DNA of 64,000 nt from Nageia nagi (Eukaryota; Pinophyta): contig JBITNC010000001.1 of assembly GCA_050084985.1 (NCBI GenBank), forward strand, positions 24,986,001 to 25,050,000, read 5' to 3'. Below, piece by piece: positions 23,379 to 35,844 of this stretch (position 1 is the first letter of the stretch; each line of letters starts with the position of its first letter). The position numbers and the translations under genes were made by a program. The notes under the pieces are model-generated. The model was not told where the DNA came from. It saw only the letters and a list, made by a program, of their open reading frames with translations, and did not search any database.

Positions 23379-26300
23379 ATGGCTTTCAAATCATCAACTC
23401 CAGTAATTCATATCCAATCTAAAAATCTTGGCTTCCAAGCCGGAGTTGTCCTCATCAAAAGTAACTATGATGTATGGTCCCAAATATTAGAGATGCAAAT
23501 CGTAGGACGTGAGAAGCTCGAATATATTATTGGTAAAACTAATCCACCGAAGGAAACTGATGCTACCTATGCAAAATGGTATGTAGAGAATCAAAAGGTC
23601 AAGGGTTGGTTGTTGATCTCCATGTCACTAGAGATAATGAAGCGTTATCTCTGACTACATACTGTAAGGGAAATCTGGAGTGCTCTTGCCAAAGCATTCT
23701 ATGATGGATTAGATAAGACATAACTCTTTACACTGAATCAACATGCCTTCACCACCAAACAAGCTGGTCAACCTTTATCAACTTATTATGGCAAGATTAT
23801 CAAAATTTTCCAAGAATTAGATTATCATGATAAAGTTATCATGAAGGATACTGATGATATTGTCACCTATAAGAAATTTTTACACAGATGAGAGTGCACG
23901 TCTTTCTTAGTGGCATGGATGCAGAATTTGAATGCAATGGACCTTGACAACACCTATGCCTATGTCCATCGAGATGTTGTATGTCAAGCCACCTTAAATG
24001 CTGAACTCAATAATCTTGAGTCTTCTACTCTAATGGCTCGATGTGCTAAGCCTCAACCATGATAATCTACTCAAAAAATTGATTCTGACCAAGCATGATC
24101 TCAGAAGGGCAGCTATGAAATAGATGCTGCGAAACCCAAACATTTGTGCACTCACTGTGGTGAGATAGGCCATACAAAAGCATGGTGTTATGACTTAATT
24201 GGCTATCCAGATTGGTGGGATCTAGCAAAGGCATCGCATAAGTGCAATTTAAAGCCAAATCACCAAGCTTCTGTTGCTATGACCAAACCTTCTAATGATG
24301 GTGCAGAAGCTTCCTCTTTGATTGCTACTTCAGGTAACATTGGTAAGGTTTTCCATACTTTTGCATCAGATTGTAGTAGTAGTACATGGATAATTGATTA
24401 TGGTGCTATGGATCACATGACCTTTGATAGTTAGCATGTTCAATCTATGAAATAGTCTACCACACATATAGTCTCTACTGCCAATGGCAATCCCTCACCT
24501 ATGATTGGAGAATGTTCAGTTCCTCTATCACATAATTTGAATCTTGATTCTATTTTAGTTGTACCTTCCTTTAACCATAATTTATTATCTATTGTCCAAA
24601 TAACTAGTGCATTATATTATGTTGTGATTTTTTGGCCTAACCATTGTGTTTTTAAGGACATTCGAACTTGAAAGATGATTAGTTATGGTACTATAAGGGG
24701 GAAGTTGTACTATCTAGATTTGAAGCCTACTAGCTCACATCAATTAGCTCAAGCTCTTTCAACGGATCAGATTGACAAATCCTCTAAAATTTGGTTATGG
24801 CATAAGCGCTTGGGTCATGTGTCTTTTGGATATTTAAAAAAATTATTCCCAAATTTGTTTTCTCAATTAAGTACTTCAGATTTCAAATATAGTATTTATG
24901 AACTTGCAAAAAGTCATCGTGTATTGTTCCCATTAAGCATTAATAAAAGTCTAGTACCTTTTATGTTGATTCACTCTGATGCATGGGGGCCCGCCAAACA
25001 CCCTTCCTTGAATGGTTCTCGTTGGTTTATCACATTTATTAATGATCACACTCGTATGACTTGGGTTTGCTCGATGAAATCAAAGAATGAAGTTAGCTCC
25101 TTATTTCAAAAATTTCATAAGATGATCGCCACTCAATACCAATCTCACATACAAGTTCTTCGTACTGATAATGGTGGAGAGTTTGTTAATTAAGACCTAA
25201 AGAAGTACTTGTAGGAACATGGCATATCTCACCAGATGACTTTCCCTTATTCCCCTCAGCAAAATGGGGTTGCAGAGCGTAAGAATCACCACATACTTGA
25301 AGTTGTACGAGCCTCTTTGTTTGGAGCTCACATGCCCACCAGTTATTGGGGTGAAGCACTCAATGTTGCAGCTTACCTCATTAACCATCTACCCTCTAGC
25401 TCGCTGAATTTTTAGACTCCTTTTGAAGTTCTTCATTCAGCTACAACTGCTCCTACTGCTCCAAATTTATCACCTAGAATTTTTGGGTGCATGGCATTTA
25501 TGCATCTCCCTAAGTTGATGCATGATAAGTTAGAACCATGAGCACTACGATGTGTCTTTGTTGGCTATGACCCACTTCAGAAGGGTTATCGCTGCTATCA
25601 TCCCCCATCACGAAAAATGTATGTCACCCTTGATGTTGTCTTTCATGAAAATGACATGTACTATGTTGTTCCTAAGTCCTTAATTTAGGGGGAGAGACAA
25701 AATGAATTACAGACTCAATCTAAATTCTTCTTTGGACCAATAAGATACTAGTGGTGAATTTTTGGATAAAAGTGGTGAGTGTCTAGAGGAGGCAATCGGG
25801 TAGCATGAGCAACCTGTTCTTGACCAACCAGATGTTAGTTTAAATGAGGAAAATATTCAGAATCAAATGGAAGCAAATCCACTTCAAGTACCACATGACC
25901 AATTATTTTCTGAAGATAATTCCTTTCCCGAACCCCAAGTACATTCTGAATCTCAATTCCTTCCAAAAGTACTACCTAATTGAGCCACTAGAGGTATACC
26001 TAGAGCTAACTATGAACCTGTTCTTAGTTCTAATCCTAAGTATCCCATGAGCAATTATGTATCCTACCATAGAATATCAAAAGAAAGTAAGTCATTTGCA
26101 AATCAATTATCTATTGTATCTATTCCTACTAACATGCAGGAAGCTTTGGGAGATCCTAGGTGGAAGGAAGCTATGAATGAAGAAATGAAGTCACTTCAAA
26201 AGAACTCAACTTGAAATGTTGTTGAGCTACATGAAGGAAAGAAACTTGTTGGATGTAGGTGGGTTTTCACAGTCAAATACAAGGCATATGGAACCATTGA

Positions 26301-27630
26301 ATGATTCAAAGCTAGAGTAGTTGCCAAGGGGTACACTCAAACTTATGGAATTGACTACATGGAGACAGTTGCACCAGTAGCAAAAATCAATACTATCCGT
26401 ATTCTTATATCCTTAGCAGTGAATCATGAATGGCCATTGCACCAGTTTGATGTGAAGAATGCCTTCTTGCATGGAGACCTTCAAGAGGAAGTATACATGG
26501 AGTTGCCCCCTAGATGTAATATGCAGTTAGAAGGTGGAAAACATGTCTACAGATTAAAAAAAGGCCCTCTACGATCTAAAGCAATCTCTGAGAGCATGGT
26601 TTGGAAGGTTTACGAAGTCAATGAAGGCTTTTGGATACAAGCAGAGTAATTCAAATCATACTCTTTTTGTGAAGCATAATAAAGGAATGATTACTTGTCT
26701 TATTGTGTATGTTGATGATATGATAGTAACAGGAAATGATTTAGAAGAGAGGAGAGCATTGCAAAACCATCTGGCTCTAGAATTTGAGATGAAGGACCTT
26801 GGTCCATTGAAGTACTTCCTTGGTATTGAAGTGTCAAGATCAAAGGAATGTGTCTTTCTATCTCAACGAAAATATGCCTTAGATTTACTAAGTTAGACTG
26901 GTATGATGGTATGTAGTCTAGTTAGCACTCCTATGGAAGAAAACTTGAAGCTAGGCATATATCCGGATCAAGTTCCAACAAACAAGGAGAGGTATCAAAG
27001 ATTAGTTGGGAAACTAATGTATCTTACACATACTCAGCCTGACTTGGCATATGCACTAAGTGTCGTAAGCCAATTCATGCATTCTCCAAGTGAAGAACAT
27101 ATGAATGCAGTTACCCGCATTTTGCGCTACTTGAAGTCATCTCTAGGGAAAGGGATTATGTTTAAAAAGGGGAATAATCTAGACGTCAAAGGATACATTG
27201 ATGCAGATTAGGCTGGATCAATCAAAGATAAGCAATCTATAGCAGGGTATTTCATTTTTGTAGGAGGAAATTTGGTCACTTGGTGAAGCAAGAAGCAAGT
27301 TGTAGTTGCTCTATCTAGTGCTGCTGAATCTGAGTTCAGAGGAATGACTAAGGCAATATGTGAATTGTTATGGATCCATAATTTATTAAAAGATCTAAAT
27401 ATTAAGAATAACAACCCAATGAAGCTATATTGTGATAACAAGGCAGCTTGTGATATTGGCCCACAACCCAATTCAACACGATCGAACCAAACATGTGGAA
27501 GTTGATAGGCATTTCATCAAGGAGAAACTAGAAGCAAAGATCATTGAAACACCTCATGTCTCATCTTAAGAATAACTTGCTAACCTACTCACCAAGGCCA
27601 TATCAAGTCGAGCATTTTATGATGGTCTCA
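23379..27630 (+). pseudogene. Copia B gag-pol pseudogene
   Basis: The start chosen is the ATG at 23379 (MAFKSS); the in-frame ATG at 23331 lies within the LTR and reads through the primer site. Order: gag of UBN2 type (YDVWSQILEMQI), zinc knuckle CTHCGEIGHTKAWC (about 24148-24190), protease WIIDYGAMDHM (Tyr replaces Ser/Thr of the active D-S/T-G), WLWHKRLGH, integrase (LIHSDAWGP, FINDHTRMTW, RTDNGGEFV), RT ([24 protein letters not shown]), RNase H (ALSSAAESEFRGM). Frameshifts (one near 26565) and many in-frame stops inactivate it. Confidence 0.88.
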
Positions 27631-27675
27631 ACAAATTGGGAATGAGCGACATCTACGCACCAACTTGAGGGGGAG

Positions 27676-27878
27676 TGTTGAAGATTCTAGAGTAATTCCA
27701 AGTTGGTATACTTCCGTATATAGATTGATTGTAAATATATATATTTCCTAGATTAGAAATATGCTTAGCTAGCTGATAGATTTGTAGTCCTAAACTTTAG
27801 CATTCCAATTATGTATAGTGGCTATTTATGCCCACAATATTGTAAAGAGCAAAGCATGAATGAAAACCAAGTTTGACT
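27676..27878 (+). repeat. Copia B 3' LTR
   Basis: 203 bp, about 97% identical to the 5' copy. It is preceded by the polypurine tract and followed by the AGTAT duplication. Confidence 0.9.
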
Positions 27879-27883
27879 AGTAT

Positions 27884-28187
27884 CGCAATTTATTTAAATG
27901 TAATTGTTTACTATGTCTTTTATTTCAATATCGCACTCTATTTTATTTTATTTTATTTTAATGCACAATATAATTATTTACTTCTTTTATTTAGTGTTTG
28001 TCATGTTGTTGCAAAGAGATGATAGTGGAAGTGGAGATAATTCCAGAATAAAAAGGAAGGGGAAAGAAAAGATACGTCAAATGCCCTTGATCCAAAAACT
28101 AAAAAATTATTGGTATGTATAAACATGCATGTAGCAATTTATTATGTACAACATGATGTCTTATTATTTATTTATCATATATTAATA
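27884..28187. repeat. Arm 2 of internal inverted duplication
   Basis: Reverse complement of 22797-23045 with scattered changes. It encodes a plus-strand copy of the small exon (MLLQRDDSGSGDN and KRKGKEK) at about 28002-28110. See the entry for arm 1. Confidence 0.7.
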
Positions 28188-28189
28188 TA

Positions 28190-29265
28190 TATATATTATA
28201 TTATTTATTTATATAGTTAGTTGTATAAAAAATTAAAAGTTTTATAATATTAAATTTATTTTTCAGCTAATTTATTGTTAAAAAATGTTTGATGGACGGA
28301 TGGACATTTAGGTTCTTACCTTCCCCCGACTGCCATTATAGTTAGGTCACTCGACGTAATAATTTTATTTAATTTAATTATACAAAATTATAATATAATT
28401 TAATTTAAAATTAAAATTCATTTTTTTAATTTAATATTTTATAATTAATTTAATTTATAACTAATTAAAAAATAATAATTTTAATTTAATTTATGAGTAA
28501 TTAAAAAAACAAAAAATAAAGAAATTTATGTTATAGATTACATTACAAAATTTCATATTATAGAATTTCAAAAATTAAGGAAGAAGAATTTTAGAAATCA
28601 GGAGAGAAGGGAGGACAAAATTTCAAATTACATTTGGTATGTTGTTTCTAATTTATAAGTTTTCTTGTTAAATTGTGAGAATTTTGGCAATTGGGGTTTC
28701 GATTTTGCTTGTTAGGTTTCAAATTTCTTGATTGGGGTTTAAATTTTAGTGGGTTTTTGCTAAATTAGTTGATTCTAGCTAAATTGTTGAAACTAAAGAA
28801 ATTTGGGAAAACCCTAACTTGTAACTGCTGAAATCATGAAAACCTACGAAATATGACAAAAACTACAAAAATCTATTGAAGAACTAAAATCTATTCAAAA
28901 AAATTCAAAATACAACATTAAATCTCTAAAACCCTACAAATTTTAGCTTTTTTATACTGAAAATGTAAAATAAATAGAGAAGAAAAAGAAAAACCTACAA
29001 ACTGGAAGAATGGTTGGACAAATTTGGCTAAGAAGTCTCCTAAATCACCTCTGGTAGCTTTCAAAAAACTCCCTCCACTACTAATGCCAATTCATAATTT
29101 TGGGTGAGAATGGACAAAATAAAGCAAATGTATTAATAGATAATGATGTTTAATGAGGCTACTTTTTAATTTTTAATTTGCAAGCGATTTTTGACTCTAT
29201 TTTTGACTCCCCATGGAGTCAGACAAAGAGTTAGTTATAGAGTCAACATGATAAATAATATAAAA
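28190..29265. other. AT-rich CACTA interior without a gene
   Basis: Very AT-rich between 28180 and 28560. No coding similarity was found. The right end (29180-29260) again carries GAGTCAG/AGAGTTAG subterminal-type units. Confidence 0.5.
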
Positions 29266-29540
29266 AAATGTTAAGGAGTTATGGGTTAGGGTTAAGGGTT
29301 ATGTGTTAGGGTTAACATTAGGGGTTAATGTCAGGGGTATGGATTAGGGGTTAGTGTTAGGGGTAGGGGTTAGGGTTTATAGTTAGGGTTTAGGGTTTAG
29401 GGTTGGGGGTTATAGGTTAGGGTTAGGGGCAAGGGTAAGGGTTTAGGGTTGGGGGTTATAGCTTAGGGTTAGGGGTAGGGGTAGGGGTTATGGGTTAGGG
29501 TTAGCATTACGTGTTAATGTTAGGGGTAAGGGTTAATTAT
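29266..29540 (+). repeat. Telomere-like degenerate TTAGGG array
   Basis: About 270 bp of imperfect GGGTTAG, GGGTTAA and GGGGTTA units. It is internal to the CACTA element and faces a reverse-orientation counterpart at 39775-40045. Confidence 0.8.
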
Positions 29541-29639
29541 TTTAGTTAAATATTATTTTTTAATTATTATAGTTTAAATATTATTTTTTTAGGGTTATGA
29601 GTTCACGTTTATTATTTAATTAATTAAGTTCTTTTAATT

Positions 29640-29990
29640 ATAATGTAGGTAAGTGCTTCTATATTAACCATGCCATGCAAATAGATGAAATATGTATCAT
29701 CGGATGATGAACTAGTATATATGTCAGTAGATGATGTCTCATTGGATGATGATGATGATGTTAATGAGGATGATATTAATGATGATATTAATGATGTCGA
29801 TGATGATGTGGATGATGATTCTAACAAGGATGAGGTATATATATTTTTAATTGACACATATGTTATTACATTTGTGGAAATATTGTAAAAGTCATTTAAA
29901 ATCTCACTTAGAGGATCTTATTTGTAAATATCTAATTATCTTTTAACATTATGGTAAATATTTCAGGAAGCAAACCAGAGCAATCATGTG
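29640..29990 (+). pseudogene. Acidic N-terminal exon of a CACTA gene
   Basis: The frame from 29685 (MKYVSSDDELVYMSVDD, then long Asp/Glu-rich runs to about 29832) ends at a GTATAT donor-like site. An AG acceptor near 29966 precedes EANQSNH, where the Gypsy element is inserted. The acidic text resumes right of the Gypsy at 34278. It probably belongs to the same transcript as the SET-like frame. Confidence 0.45.
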
Positions 29991-30594
29991 ATCCAGATTT
30001 ATGTAGGAATGCAATGGAATAAACATATAACCATAAATATAGAGATGCAGTGGAAATAACACTTCATTTCATTAATGTTAAAGAATGAAATTTGCTTACA
30101 GACAGAATGGAAATAAAACTAGCTAGGGCATTGGTAGCTATCTCTGAGAAGAGATGTTACGGCTACAGGCCTCTGAACTTAGTTACAATGAGACTTGAGG
30201 GCCTATTTATTATTGATAAATAATGGAGAACCCTAAACATCCCAAAAACCTAACCCTAGGAGATGAAGTGCCAAAACTATGGGCCTCGTTTGGGTAAATT
30301 GGTGTTTCAACTTCCTAGGGATGTAACTTTTGCATACTATCTTCATTTGATGCACATGATACATCGTTAGAAAGCTCTATCCAAGGACTACAACTTTTAA
30401 GGTGAATTTCATTTTATGAATTGGAAAAATGATGCCCAAAAAAATGTCATTTAGGGCCTCAAAATGGCTCTGAAAGTTTAGGACCCAAAAAACTACTAAA
30501 AATAGTAAGTTATGTTGAAACTGACAAATCGAAAGAGACAATGGTGGGGGCCCAAGTGGAATAGGCGGGTGGCCACCAATATCCACCTAGATCA
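29989..30594 (-). repeat. Gypsy 3' LTR
   Basis: Left copy in window coordinates. It is 3' with respect to the minus-strand element and is adjacent to the polypurine tract at 30595-30612. Confidence 0.9.
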
Positions 30595-30830
30595 TTCCTC
30601 CCCCCTTAGAAAGCAATGGTCCCCATTGCATTAAGTTCCTCCATGAGATGAGGAAATTTCTGCTGAACTTGGTCCTTGGTGAACCACTTTCCTTAGTGCA
30701 GGAGTTGGCCAGCTTTGACAACCCGATACAGTTAGATCCTCTATTAGCAAGTGTTCTTGATTTGCATGTCCATGATATAATATGTACTAGCCTGTTCCAT
30801 GCAGTTTAGGTTTAACTCTATTGGTGTGAG

Positions 30831-33560
30831 TTATTCTGCAATGTTCAAAGTGTCCAGTAGAGGTGGGAAGTAAGGATGAAGGTGATCCACATTGAAGACT
30901 GGGTGCAGTCCAAGGAATGGTGGAATCCCAAGCTTAAAAGCATTATTCCCTATAGCCTTGGTGATGGTGTATGGCTTGTATCGAAGCGAGTGAAGCTTGT
31001 AGTGGGGTCTAGTGAGGTGCTCCTTCTGTAAATGTAGCCATATTTTATCTCCCACCTGGAAGTTGTATGGCACTCGATGTTGATCATGGCGTTGTTTGTA
31101 CTTTGCATTGGTTCTATCCAATATATCATGAACCTATTGGTGGATGTGTTGAATGCGCTCGATGAAGCTACTTACTTTATCAACTTTAGACTAGACGTGA
31201 GCTAAATTGGCTTGAGTAGCTGCAAATGGCATGGCTACATCAATGGGACATAGTGGCTGGAATCCCAAGCCCACCTGAAAGGGGCTATGGCCAATTAAAC
31301 TATGGAGAGCCCTGTTATAACTATGTTGTACATAGGGGAGGCTCTCATCCCATGTGTGTGGATGCTTTGAATTATACATGCATAGAATATGTATAATCAT
31401 TCTATTAATGACCTCTGTTTGGCCATCTATTTGGGGATGGAAAGCTATGGACTTGGTGAGCTTTGTGTCCAACATTGACCAGAGGTTGGACCAAAATGTG
31501 TTGAGGAACCTGCTACCTCGATCTGATATGATAGACTATGGAATCCCAAAGTGCACCCATACTCATTCAAATAAGAGTTTAGCAGTGGCTTCTGCTATGA
31601 TATTCTTCTTACAGGCTACCATAATGGCCATCTTAAAGAATCTATCAACGACCATGAAAACATAATCATTACCATTCTTAGTAGAAGGTAGGCCTGACAT
31701 GTAATCCATGGAGATGGATTCCCAAGGTTGATTAGGGGTAGGTAGTGGAGTATATAGGCCTTGCTTCTTGATTTCATTATTTTCCAGAATAGAGCACTGA
31801 TAGATCGATCCATTGGGTAGCGGTACACCTAGGGTTAGATCAATCGGGTGCTTGACTTGACAGTGTAGAGGAACCCTTGTGGGTGAGTTGAAGATGTCCC
31901 CATACTCCTCCACAACCTTATCCATTTATTATTGTCATGCAGAGGGGCCTTATCTGGAGGTATTAGACATAGTATTCTTCTTACCCTGGGGGTAGATCAT
32001 CAGGAAAATTAATTTCTTAGTTTGGGAAATGAGCTTATTGCATTGTTTTGTAGTAACCAAAGAGGTAGCCATAGGAGTTGGTACCTTTGGTATCATGTAC
32101 AACTTATTTCTCAAAGTAATAATAATAGCATGAGGTCAAGACTCATACGCAACATGATGCTTACACAAGTATGGTTGTCCTAATAATACATCAGAAACAT
32201 CAATAGGAGCAACATCATATAATACCTCATCCGTGAAGGGCTTGATGATATAGGTAAGGTGGCACTGTTGGCTGATGCAGAGATCTCATCGTTGGTGAAG
32301 CCATCTGATTGTGTATGGATGTGGGTGAGCTATGGTCGACAAGCCAAATCACTTCATGGTGTCTACTAAAATGAGGTTATTTTGGCTCCCATTATCGATA
32401 ATGAACTATACAAGGGAGCCCTTTACCCACATCTAAGAGTGGAAGAGACATTCCTCCTCCTCTGGATCTTCTGATTCTTCCTTTTGGACCTTAGTGGTAA
32501 TAATGGCATTAGGATCTACATTAATAATCTATTTCCCATTTTCTTTCCCCTTTTCAGGTTCTGATTCAGATTCAAAGCATGCATTTGACTCAAAAGCCCT
32601 CATCTTGACCACTAGCGACTGCTTGGCTTGACACTCACTTGTGTTGTGAGTGGAGCTCTTATGGAACTCACACCACTTTCCCGTGTCCTTCTTTATCTTT
32701 GCAATGTTATTCTTTTCTTATGGCTTTGATGGGTTGTCTTTGGTTGCCATGCCTTGGCTCTGTCCTTTGTTCTGCAGTTTGGAAGCACCTTTCCCTTACT
32801 TTTGATTTGCAAATCCAAAGTCTCGCTTCTTTTATTTGAATTTCTGCTCAATCTTGGTAGCATACCGGTATGTTGTACCAAGCGAGGAGATGTCGAGGAA
32901 CTCCATTTCCTCCTAAATGTATCTATGCAGATAGCTGTGATACTTTAGCACTAAATTTTTCTCTAAATCTTTGATACCCAACTTTATGCGTAGGGTATGG
33001 AACAGATTCATCAGCTCATACACATCTTGATCCCTTTGTTGTTGCAGCATGGTCCATCTTATGTACCTATCCTCATAGCTCCCCATGGGATAATACTATT
33101 CCTTGATGGCATCTCAAAAAGAATTCCAAGTTGGTACAACCAAGAACAGAGAGGGTACTATCTGGTCCTTATTCTCACAATAGGTTTCCCATCAGTCCTT
33201 AACATGGGGGGTAGCTTTGAGGAGTGCAAAAATAATCTTCTCCCAGTTTGAAAAGTCATGCATAGAGAAATATCCTTCTAATAGATTCAACCATCTATCT
33301 ACGACATTAGCATCTATTTGGCCCTCAAATATGGGATGTCAAAATTTACTTGTACCTTAAAAGGAGTCGCAACTCTAGAGTGGCTATTAGATGCAGATGC
33401 ACCATTGATGGGCAACCGTTGAAGGATCTGAGCAAAGTTATCCATCATCGCATTCCTTTATTTTTTTGAGGGCCTCCTTGATCAATATTTTGATAGGATT
33501 TCTTGCTCCCTCATCTTTCTTTTCATCCCCCATGGGTGTCCATCAAGGTTTGCGAGGTTG
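30831..33560 (-). pseudogene. Gypsy gag-protease-integrase pseudogene with RT deleted
   Basis: From right to left: gag (about 33540-32700; FEGQIDANVVDRWLN, LEGYFSMHDFSNWEK), a Cys/His remnant (WCEFHKSSTHNTSEC), protease with IIDNGSQNNLI in place of D-S-G-S (about 32410), and the RT leader HPIDLTLG...CSILENNEIKKQ. This leader runs in frame into GLYTPLPTPNQPWESISMDYMSGLP of integrase at about 31760. The integrase core continues (FHPQIDGQTEVINRM) to a C-terminal GPY/F-type segment ending near 30831. Many stops interrupt gag. Confidence 0.85.
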
Positions 33561-33664
33561 ATCTTGCAAAGGTTCCACCAGATCAAGCCCTAGCTCCTTA
33601 TACCTTAACCTCGTTGGGGACATGCAAAGAAGGATCGAGAAAAAATAGACCTCTCTGATACCAT

Positions 33665-34272
33665 TGATCCTAATTTATGTAGGAACGCAATAGAATAAAT
33701 GTATAACCATAAATATATAGATGCAGTAGAAATAACACTTCATTTCATTAATGTTAAAGAATGAAATTTGCTTACAGATAGAATGGAAATAAAACTAGCT
33801 AGGGCACTGGTAGCTATCTCTGAGAAGAGATGTTGCAGTTATAGGCCTCTGAACTTAGTTACAATGAGACTTGAGGGCCTATTTATTATTGAGAAATAAT
33901 GGAGAACCCTAAACATCCCAAAAAACCTAACCCTAGGAGATGAAGTGCCAAAACTATGGGCCCCGTTTGGGTAAATTGGTGTTTCAACTTCCTAGGGATG
34001 TAACTTTTGCATACTATCTCCGTTTTACATACATGATACATCGTTAGAAAGCTCTATTTGAGGACTAAAACTTTCAAGACAAATCTCATTTTATGAACTG
34101 GAAAAATGATGGCCAAAAAAATGTCATTTAGGGCCTCAAAATGGCTCCGGAAGTTTAGGATCCAAAAAAACTACTAAAAATAGTAAGTTATGCCGAAACT
34201 GACAAACTGAAAGAGATAATGGTGGGGGCCCAAGTGGAATAGGCGGGTGGCCACCAATATCCACCTAGATCA
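33665..34272 (-). repeat. Gypsy 5' LTR
   Basis: Right copy, 5' for the minus-strand element. A TGGTATCAGAG primer site lies just inside it, one base from the LTR. Confidence 0.9.
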
Positions 34273-34417
34273 TCATGAATCTTCTTCATCTTTATAAGAT
34301 GATGAATAAAAGGAGGTTATTAGCATCAAAATTATATTTTTCTTTCAATTTTTATCATGTGTTTTATTTATAATATTTTTGACTTAATTAGGCTTGATGA
34401 AAACACCTTGTATCCAT

Positions 34418-35516
34418 AATTAAGTTACAATGTAGAAGGGATCATGTTGCCTCAAAGTTATTTCCAACAAGATGTGCTTTTCTAGAGTCTACACCAATTA
34501 TTGATGGAGAGAAGATTACATTTAATAATACTCTCACTCTTTGCTTTAAAGCATCAGTTGTATGTGGGTGTTCAACCTGTAAGGGTTATAAAAAGCATCG
34601 AAGAGAACTTGTAGAAGTACATTATTATGTTGTTGATGAGCTTTCAAATATAGATGGAAAAATACCCCCTACAATTTCTAAATATCCCATTGGTCTAGTT
34701 GAACTAACTAGATGTGCTAATCATCTTCAAGAGTTTTGGTGTGATGAAATTATGGCACGTAAGTTAGCATCAATATTACTTGATTCATCAGATGAATATG
34801 GATATATTATTGAAATAGGAACAAGAAGATCAATACATCAAGGATAATATCACCAACCAATACCAAATGTGGAGCCATATGATCTACCATTAGAGGATGT
34901 TGGTGATTTGCCCTTACCAGATAAAATTGTACCTTTGTATTAGACTTCATATGCATGTAAGATAATAAATGCATGACCAAGTAATGTACCTTTTCCAAAA
35001 TTTTATCAGGAATTTAGTTATTTTTGACATTCATACATCATAAAACCTTCTAAGATAGATGGTAGTGGGATGGATTTATCTATTCAATATCCTATAAAAG
35101 TTACTCCAGATGTTGTGGTACTAGCATTAATGCCATTTTATGGGCTAGTTTACAAAAGATCAGATTGGATTCGATTAGCAACATATAATTTTAGTATGTA
35201 TGGTTTATGTGAAAATGACCAATCAAAATAAGAGATTTCCAAATGTGTCTACATTAATGATCAAACAAAGATAAATGGAAATTTTGTAGGGTACATAAAT
35301 AGTCCCAAAATAAGCTTATTTCCTTCGAATTATCAATTTCATGAATATGCAAATGATTATGAAACATTCATGATTAGGAAATTGAAAAGTTTTATATGTG
35401 TAGTTCTTATTCGATCTCTTGCGGCAAGAGATGAACTACTAGTGCATTACAATTATGATAGAACTATTCTTGCATATAAGAGACGTTTGGAGTTATGAGA
35501 TACTAGTAATAGTTGA
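34418..35516 (+). pseudogene. SET-domain-like protein encoded within CACTA
   Basis: One frame of about 365 codons runs through this interval with only five in-frame stops. The first part has a Cys-rich patch (VVCGCSTCKGYKKHR, about 34555-34600). The second part reads like a SET domain: KPSKIDGSGMDLSI (as in the K-x-x-G-x-G-L-F opening), GNFVGYINSP (place of the N-x-x-R-x-I-N-H-S motif), a Tyr- and Asn-rich insert, then IRSLAARDELLVHYNY (place of the G-E-E-L-x-x-D-Y catalytic-tyrosine end). SET proteins transfer methyl groups to lysine, usually of histones. The core NHS is NSP here, so activity is doubtful even without the stops. Upstream sits the acidic exon; downstream, TNP2. The family call rests on pattern only. 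Confidence 0.55.
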
Positions 35517-35844
35517 ATAGTGTTGTTGTAGGTAATTTATGACTCTTTTTTGGTACTCGATCTATTGTTTGTTTAAAAAAATCAATGAAGGTTGCTTAGC
35601 AAAGACATATGTAATGGATTTTATTAAATGATTCTTTTTGAAACTATTGATATTAATCTATTATTTGGATTTGCTTGTTCAAATTGAAAAAGTTATTTGA
35701 TGAAGTTATTGAATTTTATTGAAAGCTAATTGGTAGTTGAAATTGTTGGTGTCGATTTTTTCTTAGAATTTTGATATGTATTAAGATACACTTGTTATGA
35801 TATTATGTTTTGATACAATTTTGATTAGTAACAACTATTTTGAT

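Larger units (their letters stand above)
23147..27878 (+). mobile_element. Copia element B, complete but decayed
   Basis: Two 203-bp LTRs (23147-23349 and 27676-27878), target duplication AGTAT (23142-23146 and 27879-27883), primer-binding site TGGTATCAGAGCA directly after the 5' LTR (complementary to initiator tRNA-Met), and polypurine tract TTGAGGGGGAG directly before the 3' LTR. Domain order gag, protease, integrase, RT, RNase H is that of Ty1/Copia. The LTRs differ at about 7 positions. They begin TG but appear to end CT rather than CA. Confidence 0.92.
29989..34272 (-). mobile_element. Ty3/Gypsy element with internal deletion
   Basis: LTRs at 29989-30594 (606 bp) and 33665-34272 (608 bp), target duplication TCATG (29984-29988 and 34273-34277), LTR ends TGATC and GATCA. 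The coding strand is minus. The primer-binding site TGGTATCAGAG lies beside the right LTR, and the purine tract AGGGGGGAGGAA beside the left LTR. Gag, protease, the start of RT and the C-terminal part of integrase are present; RT, RNase H and the integrase N-terminus are missing. Confidence 0.92.

Noticed and set aside
29266-29540. Telomere or interstitial telomere from a chromosome fusion
   Set aside because: The array is degenerate, has an inverted partner at 39.8-40.0 kb, and lies inside a transposon. An element-specific repeat is the simpler reading.
29685-29857. Ser-rich minus-strand frame
   Set aside because: It is the antisense shadow of the GAT-rich acidic exon.
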